From Chrysomallon squamiferum (lineage: Eukaryota; Mollusca; Gastropoda; Neomphalida; Peltospiridae), in the NCBI GenBank assembly GCA_012295275.1, contig CM022670.1, positions 24,815,755 to 24,879,754 on the forward strand: DNA of 64,000 bases, written 5' to 3'. Below are positions 1 to 11,000 of the stretch, in pieces; the stretch's first letter is position 1; each line of letters opens with the position of its first letter. The position numbers and the translations under genes are program-made. Under the pieces are notes generated by a model. That model did no database searches. It was not told the DNA's origin and worked only from the letters and a program-made list of their open reading frames with translations.

Positions 1-1284
1 TGGAAAGCTGAATAAAAAACGAATCACTTTTTTTTTAATATCATAAAATCATAAATATGTCCGTTTTAAAACAGATTATTTTTGCTTGTTGAAAAGCACT
101 ATAAGAGGAAATTTCAACAATGATACATAACTTTTGTTTGCTGTCAAATCACAGCAAGTACAAAGCTTAGAAAATTCTTTTCTGTCTGCTTCAAATGACA
201 GGCTTCTCACACCTGTGTCTTTAATTGCCTCTAGTCTCATGATTACATACATTGCCACTAATTAATATGTGCAACACCTTTCTGGAGTAGACTCCAAGGA
301 TTAACTGAGTTTATGTATTGCAGAGGATTGTAGATCAAATGCTTATAGACCTCTTAAGTAACATTTATATATATATATGAAGGATACACATCACAATATT
401 TTAACTTATTACTACTAATTATTTATTAGAGTAAAATTTCAAGCTGGTTATGTAAATAAAGTTGTGCTGTTCAACATAAAGGTGTTTGACCCATATCAGT
501 TAGGCTACTTTGTTGATTTGTTCTAAAATGGCCACCCCTGTCTCATTTAACTACCCTAAAATGCAATATGACTCTAAAATAAAATGCATCTGAAGTTCAA
601 ACATATGTTAAGCAATAAATAAAAAAAGAATAATAATAAAAGAATAATAATAGTAATTCTTTCAATGACTGCTGCAATGGCAGATCAGCTGCTCTTTAAA
701 CTATAAACAACAACAAATAAATGTTAAATTCTAATTAATTCTTGCTGAAACTACCCCAACTTGTTTTCTCAAAGTTTTGGGGCTTACAGTGCCAAAAAAT
801 ACATGGTTGCTGTGGACCAAACAGTGCACTGACTTACACTTTTACTTCAAATTGAAAATGTTTTTTTTTTTGTTTTTTTTTATGGGCTTGACAGGAAAAA
901 TAAAAAAATGTTTTTATCAAAAATGTTAGATCCATGTATGTCATCTGAAAAATCTTGACAAACTGCTCACAACACTGGTTGAATTTTTCAAATAAGAAAC
1001 TGAAACCACAATGTCTGTTTGCACTGTTAGTCATTTTAGCAGCATTTTGCTGTGTGTCATTTTGAAGATTTTGGTATGTTTAGCATAGCATGTTATTGTG
1101 AACACACATAAAAACATACAGGTCCTAGTACACTTGTTGATTTTAAGTCTTTTGTAACAATTATATTTCAAACTACAGATGGCCAAAGTTGCCCTTTCTG
1201 CTAATGTGCCAAATTAAAGTTGAAAATGGAGCAAAAATATCTGTTGTACCATTTTGCATTATATCTTTTGAACTGCTGAAGATA
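1..1284. other. AT-rich intergenic sequence, no gene seen
   Basis: No exon with paired splice sites and no coherent protein could be found on either strand. The short open frames here have AT-driven, low-complexity composition. The stretch lies downstream of the minus-strand VWA3B-like gene and of the orphan exons at 1837-2841, so a 3' continuation of those exons could in principle be here, but none resembling the next exon of the intact gene (13755-13858) was seen. Confidence 0.5.
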
Positions 1285-1680
1285 ATGTCATAGGGTCACG
1301 TGATCCACACAGTCAATTTCAAGGTCATAGCAAAGGTCAAAAGGTAAATGTACCCCAATATTTTCCAAACTGAACCAAAATGGCAGATTTGGAATCCTTG
1401 TCATATTGCCTTTTCAACAATACCAATTTTATGAAGATTGGCCCAGTAGTTCCTGAGATACGAGGGTTCAAAGGTTGGTGGTCACGCCCATTTTTGTCAA
1501 AAATCGCAAAATTCGGTGGGCCATATCTCCCACACCACTGGTCCGATTGGGCTAAAATTTCAGAATTGGTGCTGTGGGATCCCAGTCAACAAGTATACCA
1601 AGTTTTATAAAAATCTGAGACGGTCGGGTTTAAATTTCTTTTTTTGAGGGGAGTGATTTGACATGGAAGGACCCCATAAT
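1285..1680. repeat. Candidate dispersed non-coding repeat
   Basis: This block has clearly higher GC than its surroundings and contains wording I associate with abundant dispersed repeats of marine invertebrates: AAGGTCAAAAGG-type repeats near 1321-1345, a 'ggccatatctcccacacc' segment near 1518, and 'tgatttgacatggaagga' near 1654. An open frame at 1380-1610 runs through it but has no recognisable domain and no splice context, so I treat it as fortuitous. The block ends just before the left breakpoint of the duplicated segment at 1754. Family identity cannot be set without a repeat library. Confidence 0.45.
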
Positions 1681-1836
1681 TTTGGGTGTGTTTTGTTTCT
1701 TTTTGCCACAGCTTTCATTTTGTGCTAATGGTTTACATATTATATGAATTTAGGGTATTAATGATAATGATGATGATGTTAATGATGGTGATAACAATTA
1801 CAGCTATAATAATATTTAACTGGAGCAAGTATTTAC

Positions 1837-2841
1837 CTTTTGTTTGTTGTAGAGAAGAACAGTGTAAAATTCTGGGTGTTCAAGGCAAGGTGTGACCTGA
1901 ACAATTCCTGGTACAAAACACTCAGTTTCTGAGTCTGGGGTGTCTTTCTCTCGAACAAGTACTCTGTCAAGCACATAGTCTCCTCGCTGTAATCACAAAC
2001 TGTTTTTATAACTTAGTACATCTACAACAGCACATTTCTTTAGTTCTGTGAGTGTAGTCATGCTGTACATGTTACTGCATGTGTGTCTTTGTCTGTGTGT
2101 ATGAAAAAAAGATAAATATGCATGCAAACATAATATAATTCTTGTGTAAATATATGTATGGTATTTTTCTATAATCAGTCTTTTCTCCAAATTAATTTTT
2201 TCTTTCTTTCTTTTAAAGAAAAAACTGAAAGTAACTGCAAACATGTCTTATTAACATATTTACAAGCATGTATTTCTTTATTTTAAGACATTCATGAAAA
2301 TAATCAACTCATGCATTAACTTACATGCAGTGTTGGGACAGCCACAGCACCAGTCATGGGAATGATAAACCTGGTCGGTACTTCAGTTTCTGTGTCGCTG
2401 CCTGTGAATATTATGTATGCATAGCGCGGTGTGGGACAATACTTGACAATACCTGACAATAAAACACTTTAGACTGAAATCATGTGTTGAAATTATGCAG
2501 AAACACACAGACATTAAGAAACATCCATACACAACTAAATATACATGAAACACACAGACATGCAAATATGTACATACAGTGACACACACACACACATACA
2601 TATACATACATAGATGTCTTTATTAACATTAATATTAATATTAATATATCATACAAATATGTATGTGATTATTATTATTTTTTTGTTTTGTATAATTGAG
2701 ATTTAATTAAAATAAGATTAAAGAACAAAAGCTGTTACCAGGATAATACCAGCCATTTTCTTTGTTTCGTGCAATTACTGTTTGATGTTTTAATATGTGC
2801 GACTCAGCAATGCTGTTTTCCTTGTTAATCTCTTCTTTTGT
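1837..2841 (-). pseudogene. Orphan three-exon Tudor-like unit duplicated from the VWA3B-like gene
   Basis: Three minus-strand exons, 2841-2739, 2452-2325 and 1986-1837, correspond one-to-one to 15555-15456, 15062-14935 and 14593-14444 of the intact gene. All donors (gtaaca, gtaagt, gtaaat), acceptors and phases (0/1, 1/0, 0/0) are preserved and the 127-codon frame is open, with recognisable motifs such as CPTPRYAYIIF, TEVPTRFIIP and RGDYVL. However, they lie beyond the gene's stop-bearing last exon (8078-8180), no first exon or promoter precedes them, and no following exon is visible to the left. Differences from the intact copy are mostly amino-acid changing. I call it a partial-gene duplicate, probably non-functional. 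It could still be spliced into read-through transcripts or belong to a neighbouring paralogue. Confidence 0.7.
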
Positions 2842-4272
2842 CTGAAACACAAAATAAATTAAATAATTTAACTGTTTAATTAAAAAGACATATTCTGATG
2901 TTAAATAAAATGTCAGTCTCTGAATACATCTGAGAATGAGAATTAAATTAATAATAGTAAAATTAATGAAATAAAAACTAAATAAATATACAATGAAATT
3001 TTTGATTGTGAAATTATTATATGCATTTTTCAGGATTATTTTATTTTTTAGTATAGATCTTGAAACTAAAACTAGAAAATGAAATGTTAAGGATGTTGAC
3101 GATGACAAGACTAATAAGAACAACTAAAAACAATGAAACAGCAATGACAACAAAATTAAGATACCAGATCGTTTTAGAGTTCAGGTCTAAAGGGATCAAA
3201 AACACCTCCTGGCTTAAACATTATATAATATATATATATATATGTGTGTGCATGTATGTAACATAATCAAACTACACATTTAAACTTATATACTATACAG
3301 TTTATGGTAATATTCAAGTTACCAAAACCACTAGTGTTATTCCCAGTTTATTCTCTGCCTATTTTTTCTAACCATTGCAAGTTCATCCTATACTCTATCA
3401 GACACTTATGATAACCCTTTTATAAAATACTTGATCTGTCTTGAAATTAAATTCAATCAATAAGGGGATTATAACTTTACATATTGATGAACACGTTTTT
3501 TGCATGACAGACAAACATGAGCTTTGTTGTCTTGTGGTAACCAGCAGTCATGATGAACAGTTTTGTACAGAATTAAACCAGTAAATGATTGCTGAACTGA
3601 CTGTTGCAAGACCAAACCTGATCAGTGACTGCACTATCACAGGCTACCATCCATTCAATAAAGTATACATGACCATTGTTTCAATCCTGCTTGCTTGTCA
3701 GCTTGAAGTATTTCCCATTCTAACCCATGCTAATTGTCTGGTTTATGAAACAGTATTGTGTATGCTTTCCAATCTTTAATATGTAAATAGTCCACTGCTC
3801 TGATGTGATCACTGAAGAATCCTAAATTAATGTTTTCTAACATATCAAAAACATGCGAGCTAATTACGTACGAGATTCATCATTCAGTGATTATTCTATA
3901 CATTATCCTGAGTCTGAGATATGTCTGCATAAAACACAAAATAAACAGTTGTAACATACAGTGGATCTAACAATGAACATGTGTAATGTTTAATTACTTC
4001 AAATAATAACTGGATAACATATTCAAAACAAAAAGGTTCCAAAAATAACACATTCTTTTCTAATTTTTTACATCATAATTTGACAACGTGGGTAACTTTT
4101 AAATAACAACATGTTTGTGAACTGAAAATAAATATAAAAATAAAATTTTATATATATATATATAATTTATATTTTTTTTAAAAACGACCCACAATTGTGA
4201 CAATAAATAAATAAGTAGTACTACTACTACTATTGTTAGCAGTGGCGATGACAGTGATAATGAAGATGATAA

Positions 4273-4608
4273 TTTGGTCTGCCTACACTTTTCGTGGTAG
4301 GCTCTTTGTTTATTTGGTTTTCTGGCATTCTCGGCCGTTTTTTTAATTCAAAAAGGGTGGAAAGCAATGGATGAAAAAAGCGAGTAATTATTTCCTGTTG
4401 TGGCTGAAATGGCACATGAATGGAGCACACCGATTTCTGCTCATGTGGCGCTTATAATGCCTTCGCCAGTCAACTAGAGTTAATTCCCTTTGGCAATTAC
4501 CTCCCCTGCCACCATATACAATTACAACCAGTTGTATTTTTCTATGCATTAAATGGGATTATTAGGTATTATGAAAAATCTATAATATATATTGATAGAT
4601 AGATTCAA
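4273..4608. repeat. Inserted block inside duplication copy A
   Basis: About 340 bases of higher GC that are absent from the matching place in copy B (near 17330). The block is bracketed by two diverged direct repeats of about 85-95 bases (about 4186-4272 and 4609-4705), both resembling the single copy at about 17255-17335. It reads as an insertion accompanied by a flanking duplication, or an unequal exchange. No transposase, no terminal inverted repeat and no A-tail was recognised. A 64-codon open frame on the minus strand (4236-4430) has no recognisable domain. Confidence 0.55.
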
Positions 4609-4960
4609 AACCCACCCACAATAAATTAAAAAAAGTACTACTACAACTACAACAACAGTAACGATGTCAGTGATAATAAAGGTGATAAAGATGATGATGA
4701 TAAATTTTAATATTTTATCTTACACAGATTATTCTAAAATTTCAGTATGAGCAAATTTTATTATTTTTAAAATAAGTTTTTGTATCCTTTGCCAGATCAT
4801 TATTCTTGTTTTAAATAATTTAAATAATATTTTATTGGCCATTCGTCATTATAGTTAATTCTTTTTTCCTAATATATGTCATATTTTTCAAGTATAGATA
4901 TAAAAAAAAAATGCTCGTTTTCCAAAATATAATCAATAATAAATATAATTATATACTATA

Positions 4961-6214
4961 AAAACTGAACAAATGAGATCACTTGTTAAAGATTGGTTGA
5001 GATGTGTGCAAAGAAATATATGTATATATATGTACATATATTTCTTTGCCAAGTCTGGTTCATTTTGAATCTGATAACTAGTTTGCAGGACTGATCTGTG
5101 TGACTTGGTTTGTGGCATTACTGTTTATTATTATTATTATTATTATTAAAAACATTTGTGTCAGACATTATATATATTATTATGTTTTTTTAAGTATGCA
5201 TTAAATTAAACAGAAGAACAGTTTCACAACCACATTAATGAAGTTCAATAGGTCTTATTACATGTTGAAATTAATCAACATAGGTAAACAGTAACCTTTT
5301 GAAATACGTTTTTAATATCTAAAAGAGAATATTTGACTTAAGATATTAGGTGTTAATGTTCTTACATTTGTTCTTAGTTTTACATTTTCAGGATAATAAC
5401 TAAATTTTATATTAGATTGTTTGCTAAAATACTAAAGGTGATTCTGTTAATTTTTTTATAATTTTTTTACTATATCTATTATATTTATTATTATCTATTT
5501 AAAGATTGCTTGGAACAAACTTTTGGAAGTATGAGAATCAACAGACATTCGCAGACACGACATAAATTTAACTGTTGACCTCTTCAAAATTAAGGTATCT
5601 TACTGAACCATTAAAAATGTCACACAGTAAGATTCTGTTATATCTCAGTATGCTGTGGCTGTTAAAATGATTTCTGTATCTGTTGGTCTACATGACCGCT
5701 ACAGCAGCAGATATCAAGAGTAATTGATATGTTTAATATTAAAAAGTCAGTAAAATTCATGTGCAAGCTAAAACTAATGACAATTGTATAAGAAAAAATA
5801 TAATGCCACAGAATTTGTGCAGAATTTCTTTCAAATGAAATGTTAAAATTGAAAATACAAGAAACAATAAACAGTAATTATTTCATTTCAGATTTTATTA
5901 AATCATCAGCCTCAGTATTATTTTGGTTGTAATTAATTTTCTTAAAACAGCAAATGTTAACATGAAGTAGATTAAACAATAAAGATAATTAACTAAGAAA
6001 AAAGTAAAACTTGTGTTATAAATTTATTACTAAGTATCACAGATATTCTAAGCATCACAAGAGGCACTTAATTGTTAAATAAAATAATAAATATTAGTAT
6101 AGAGTGGGTGCACTTAGTCTACAAAAACTAAATATTTCTGGATCTATAAATAATCTTTTTTCTTTGTTTTAACCTAAAATGATACTACCCATCCACTTTT
6201 GTAAGCTTAGCTAC

Positions 6215-6251
<37 letters not shown>

Positions 6252-8077
6252 AAATTTCATCAGAGTATTCTCTTCTCTATGATTCATAATGTTGCTATAT
6301 CAAAATTCTAGCTCTGAAGAAAAACATATGTATATAATGTTTACAAATAATTAAGTAGATCAGCTAATGGAGAATATATTACAACAAGTGTAAATAGCAA
6401 CATTTTACACTTATTCTTACCTTGAACTGATCATATATTTATGTTTATATATTTAATACAAATCAAATAACATTCTCTATACTGAATACTAAAAACAGAC
6501 ACATTAAACACTTGTTTTTATCTTTATAACAATAATTAATAGGTTAAAATAGCTGTAAAATTATACATTTTTGTACATTTTATATGAAAGAAAAACGTAT
6601 TAATTACTGAGACATTTGTATCAATTCATAAAAAAAAATAAAATAAAATGATTTTCTATTTCTAACATAAAGCATTTAAATAACAAATTTCTACCAAAAA
6701 TTTATTCTATTACACCATGTAATAAATGAGATCATTGATGTGTAAAAGTAAAATTATTGTAATCTCTTGTAGTGTCGAGCTTATTTTACACACATAAAAA
6801 TATTAGATACTGAACTATACTACTATACAATATTAAGTGTATATTTATTATATATAAAAAAATATATTCTATAAAGTACACTAAAAATAGAGACATTAAA
6901 TATTCACAAAATACTAAAACATAAAAACATTAATATTTGTTTGCACAATATAAAGTTGGATTTCTATATTTTCATATCTGATTTTTATTTAAGATTATAA
7001 AAAAATTAAAATAAAATGATAATAAAATATTTACATAATGGAATGCATTTGTTTTCAGTTATATACAATTTGAGTTAGAAAGGAATTAATAAAACCAGCG
7101 TTAGGTATTTTCTTTTAATTATCACATTCAAGAGTATTTAAGCTAATCAAAAGAGATATCTTGATGCTTTAGAATTTCAGAGATTTCGTTTACTCTTAGA
7201 AAGAAGAAAAAGAATTGATTTTACATTAACTGTTTTCTGCTTTTAAATGTTGTTTTGGTTTGTTGTTTTGCTTTTATATATACATGTTTATATGTAAATT
7301 GTTATATGTATGCATATACACACACAAACACACACTTGAAACATGAATATGACACACACCACACACACACACACACACACATTCACATAGGAACTCATAT
7401 ATAGTGGTACTTAGAAATAATATTCCCCAAAACAATTCTCCTTTTAAATATTCACAGTTATATATATTAATGTACAAATATGGCAAAATGTCTGTATTTT
7501 GATCATGTAATTGAAATAAAATAGCTACATTTAAAAAGAGTCTAACAATATGTTATTAGCAGATTAATGAATATTCAACAGCTGCATTCTAGAAATGTAA
7601 AAGGTGTGTGTGTGTGTCTGTGTGTGTGTGTGTTAAATGTCAATACAACATACTGATGAAGTAAATAGATTCAAAATGTTTGTTGAAGGATTTCATATTC
7701 TTGCTATATTCCTCTTTAAAAATAAAATGGTTATGTTTTACAAACTTGATAGATTTTCTTTCTGTCATTTTGTAGTGTTTGTTTTTAAATGTAAATATTT
7801 CAAATTTGGAAACTGTAATACAAACAATTTTCATACAGCATCTTTCCAAAAATGTTTGGATAGTACAAAAAAGATAGGTGATAGTTTTGTAAACCATATT
7901 TTCTCTTATTATGCCTATAGGGGTGATGTTATGCATCATTAATATGTAGTCTGAGTATATAGTTCTTTTTTCAAAAACCCAGAAATATTTATCTGATAAA
8001 GAAAACTTTTTACGTATGTTTTCTAAATGGTCACTTCAAAAACTGAAAAACAATTTTGTTTGTTCAAGTTTTGTACT
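4961..8077. other. AT-rich intergenic sequence downstream of the VWA3B-like gene
   Basis: No exons were recognised. The stretch contains a TTA run at about 5125-5148, a 32-base A run at 6218-6249, a CA run near 7360-7380 and a GT run near 7604-7634. It presumably includes the 3' UTR of the minus-strand gene next to 8077, but apart from an AATAAA that overlaps the stop codon I could not choose a cleavage site. Confidence 0.5.
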
Positions 8078-8082
8078 TTATT
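8077..8082 (-). terminator. AATAAA polyadenylation-signal match overlapping the stop codon
   Basis: On the minus strand the end of the reading frame is CAA TAA A, so an AATAAA hexamer overlaps the stop codon. It is the first such hexamer at the end of the gene, and using it would leave almost no 3' UTR. In DNA this AT-rich the match may be chance, and hexamers further downstream may be used. Confidence 0.3.
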
Positions 8083-11000
8083 GCCTAGCATGTCTACTCA
8101 AGAAGTAGGCTTTTGCTTCTTTGTAGTAATTCTCACTGAGCCAGTAGTACTTGTTTTCATCCAATAGTAAGCTCTTCTTTCTGTGAAATAAAAAAAATAA
8201 CCATAATAGGCAAATTAGCATTTCTTAGAATAAATTAACATTAAAATGTATTTTAATCTCTCAACTTTAAAATACATTCTGTCTTTATTAGCATAAAATG
8301 AATTAGACTATTTTCATTAAAGTATATTTAAATCACATACACACACACACACACAAACACAAATGCAGATAGATGCAGAAACCCACATACACACAGAGAG
8401 AGAGACAGACACAGATATATATAAACACACACACACACATTTTACACCTCAAAATTATTCCTACAAGTACAGAGTTATGATGATTTGTATGGAAGGATAC
8501 ATTTAACTGCAGTTTCAGAAGAAAAACTATTTTAAATTAGAATGTAACAAAACTTTTTTTTGTTTTTGTTTTTGAATATATTTGTTTTTTACAAACAAAA
8601 CTGATGATACTTACATTTTGCCATTGCAGAAGTGAACATCAAATGTTTTTGTTTGTTTATCTATACCAGTCACTTCACCCGGCAGGTAAATGATGGAATC
8701 AGAGTCATCTGAAGCAATGGCCAGCACATACTCATTCTTAGCCAGAGGTGGTGTTCGAGTGAATGAACCAAACATGTGTCTTGGGTCCTGGTGTGTTTCA
8801 GACCCATCCTTCCATTCAATTAGATATTTTTGTCCTTTTTCAACTTTCTTCTTAACTGTAGCTGCAGAAAGAAAAATATTTTGATCAGTTAAGAAAACTA
8901 AAAATAACCATGAAAAAACCCACAATTTAATTACTGTCAGTAATACATATATAACTGTTATTAAATATAATAGCATTGTCTGCATAGACCTATTTGCTAT
9001 TAACATAAATAGTCTTAATTCTTGCATGCCAACCAATTCCAAAAAGGAAATGAATATTATTTACAGTAACAAACCAGAATTTGAGTATTATTTTAAACTT
9101 TTAAAAATAGTTCAAATGATAAAAATACCAAATAAAACAATTATATCAGTAAGATCTTTTCTTCTTTTTTTAATCATTTCATTATTTTACATCTGTAAGC
9201 CTATCAGCTTTTTCAACACAGAACTTAAACATTCAGTTCAATTATTGTTGCCTGCAGCAGTAGTAAACAAATCTACTATCAGGAGGTAGGTGTGTTCTGC
9301 AGACAGCCAACATATACATACATGTACGTTTGTTGAGTAGTGAGTTAACAGTTTTGTGATAATTTAAAAATAGCCAAAATTCAATGATTTAAACAACTGT
9401 TATTAAAGTTTAATGCTACAAACCTATTTCATATTCTCCAGTGTCATCATTTCTCACTATGGCCGTATGTCCCACCCACTGCTGTTCACACTGAAGAATC
9501 TCTTCAACATCATATTTGTATTTCTCCTCAGACAGTTTGTAAACTTCTCCCCTGGACAGAGTTGTCTCCTCTTTGTCGTAGAAGGTGATATGTAAAAAGT
9601 TGTTAGGCAAAATCCTTACCACCTGACCAGGAGCATAGCTTGATGGGTAGCCAGGATACACTGCTACAACATAATCACCTTTCTGAAAACAGAAGTTAAC
9701 TTGTTATAGAATTTTGTTATATGATGCTGTACAGTCAAACCTGCTTTTGTGAACACTTTGCATATGACAGTCATCTGCCCATATCAGCCTTGAGATTTCA
9801 TCTGCAATACATTTTATCATGTTTTAACATTGTATGACAAAATCTGTATATGGTAACAACTTTTTGCTTGGTCCCTTGTGTGTCCATCATATTACTAAAT
9901 ACTATACTTAATACAACTTACTCACATTCACTCACATAATATTCTACTGCATAATCGTTAATTGCAATTGTAGTAAAGTAGAATGTACTATCAGTTTAGA
10001 TCATATTATCTGCAATAGTTCCTTGACCTATATCTCATTATAATTATTAATTTAAAAATGATTTTAAAAATCTGTTTCTAAATTCTTAAAACTAACTCCT
10101 TTTTATTGCTTGAAGTTCTTAAATGACAATAATTAATTTTCCATTTCAGTATTTTAGTTTTAACATTTTAAATAAACATATTACAGAACCTCAATCTTAT
10201 TCTCTGCATCATCTTTGTCTGTGATGATATCATGACGTGGAATCTCCTCAGCATCACCAGTGCTGTCTCCAACAATGTACAAGTTGTTTCGCACCTTCTG
10301 AAGAATGACACCTGTAACAAGGAATGGGTAAAAACTTCCTTAATCCAAATGAGCAATATTTTTTACATTTTTTTTTATCAAGAATAAAATATCATATTTC
10401 AAAATTTTGTCTCATGTTATGTAAATTGAGTGTTCCCAGTCTTCAGACCATATATTCCATGATTCAGTTTTTACACCATATATATTTCATGTCCCAGCTG
10501 TTCAGTACCAGTGCACTTTACATTCATCCATTATTCCCAAAGCAGTTGACTCATTCTGACATTTTTGTTTTTACATTAATTCAGAAATAGCTGGAGTACA
10601 GTGGGTTAAATGTAGCATGAAAAACAACAATGTATTTTAAACACTATTCTGTTAAGAAAACTCCTGCTACTGTTTATATTTTATGTCAGCATTTTCTGGT
10701 ATAGGAAAACGTATTGCATTACTAATTCTTTTCTTTTTCTTCTTCTTCTTATTGATATGTCATCAGTTACCATGAATTAGTATCACTTCCCAAATAATGT
10801 CAGCTGTTAGTTCATAGATATAATCTGCATACCGAGAAAATATTTGAAAATTATGTTGTTTCAAGAAATAATTAGTTTCATGAAAACAAAATACTAACAT
10901 TGATAATACCATCCACCGTCAGGCCATCTGGCTAAAACCTCTTCATTTTCACTAATGTCTGGCAAAGATTTGTTAAATTCTATCAGTGGTGAGGGACTTT
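8078..11000 (-). CDS. VWA3B: VWA3B-like exons 31-35: second and third Tudor-like units and C-terminus
   Basis: Residues about 1336-1612. Exon 31 reads VLARWPDGGWYYQ, exon 32 (10311-10190) CGVILQKVRNNLYIVGD and EIPRHDIIT, and exon 33 (9682-9424) KGDYVVAVYPGY ... APGQVVRILPNNFLHITFYD, making unit 2. Exons 33-34 then read GHTAIVRNDDTGEYEIA ... KYLIEWKDGSETHQDP, KNEYVLAIASDDSDS and YLPGEVTGIDKQTKTFDVHF, making unit 3. Exon 35 (8180-8078) ends in YWLSENYYKEAKAYFLSRHA and a TAA stop. The donor of exon 32 is ambiguous: the frame requires GAG|GTTCTG, while a more conventional GTAATA site 5 bases downstream would shift the frame. Confidence 0.85.

Larger units (their letters stand above)
1754..4960. 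repeat. Segmental duplication, copy A (downstream of the VWA3B-like gene)
   Basis: Sequence from 1754 onward matches 14361 onward in the same orientation: exons, introns, intronic microsatellites and the segment with no recognised coding role near 3420-3930 (matching 16510-17040). The left edge is sharp: 'ggtattaatgataatgatg' begins at 1754 and at 14361 with unrelated sequence before it. On the right the match fades near 4960 and 17620. Copy A lacks the 415-bp transposon present in copy B, and has an extra block at about 4273-4608 that copy B lacks. Over the exon at 2325-2452 I count 8 differences in 128 bases against copy B, and 13 in 150 over 1837-1986. Confidence 0.9.

Noticed and set aside
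4236-4430. 64-codon minus-strand frame with higher GC
   Set aside because: It overlaps an inserted block absent from the sister duplicate and shows no domain or splice context.
7637-7942. 101-codon plus and 99-codon minus frames on the same stretch
   Set aside because: No domain, AT-driven composition, and open on both strands at once, as expected by chance in this base composition.
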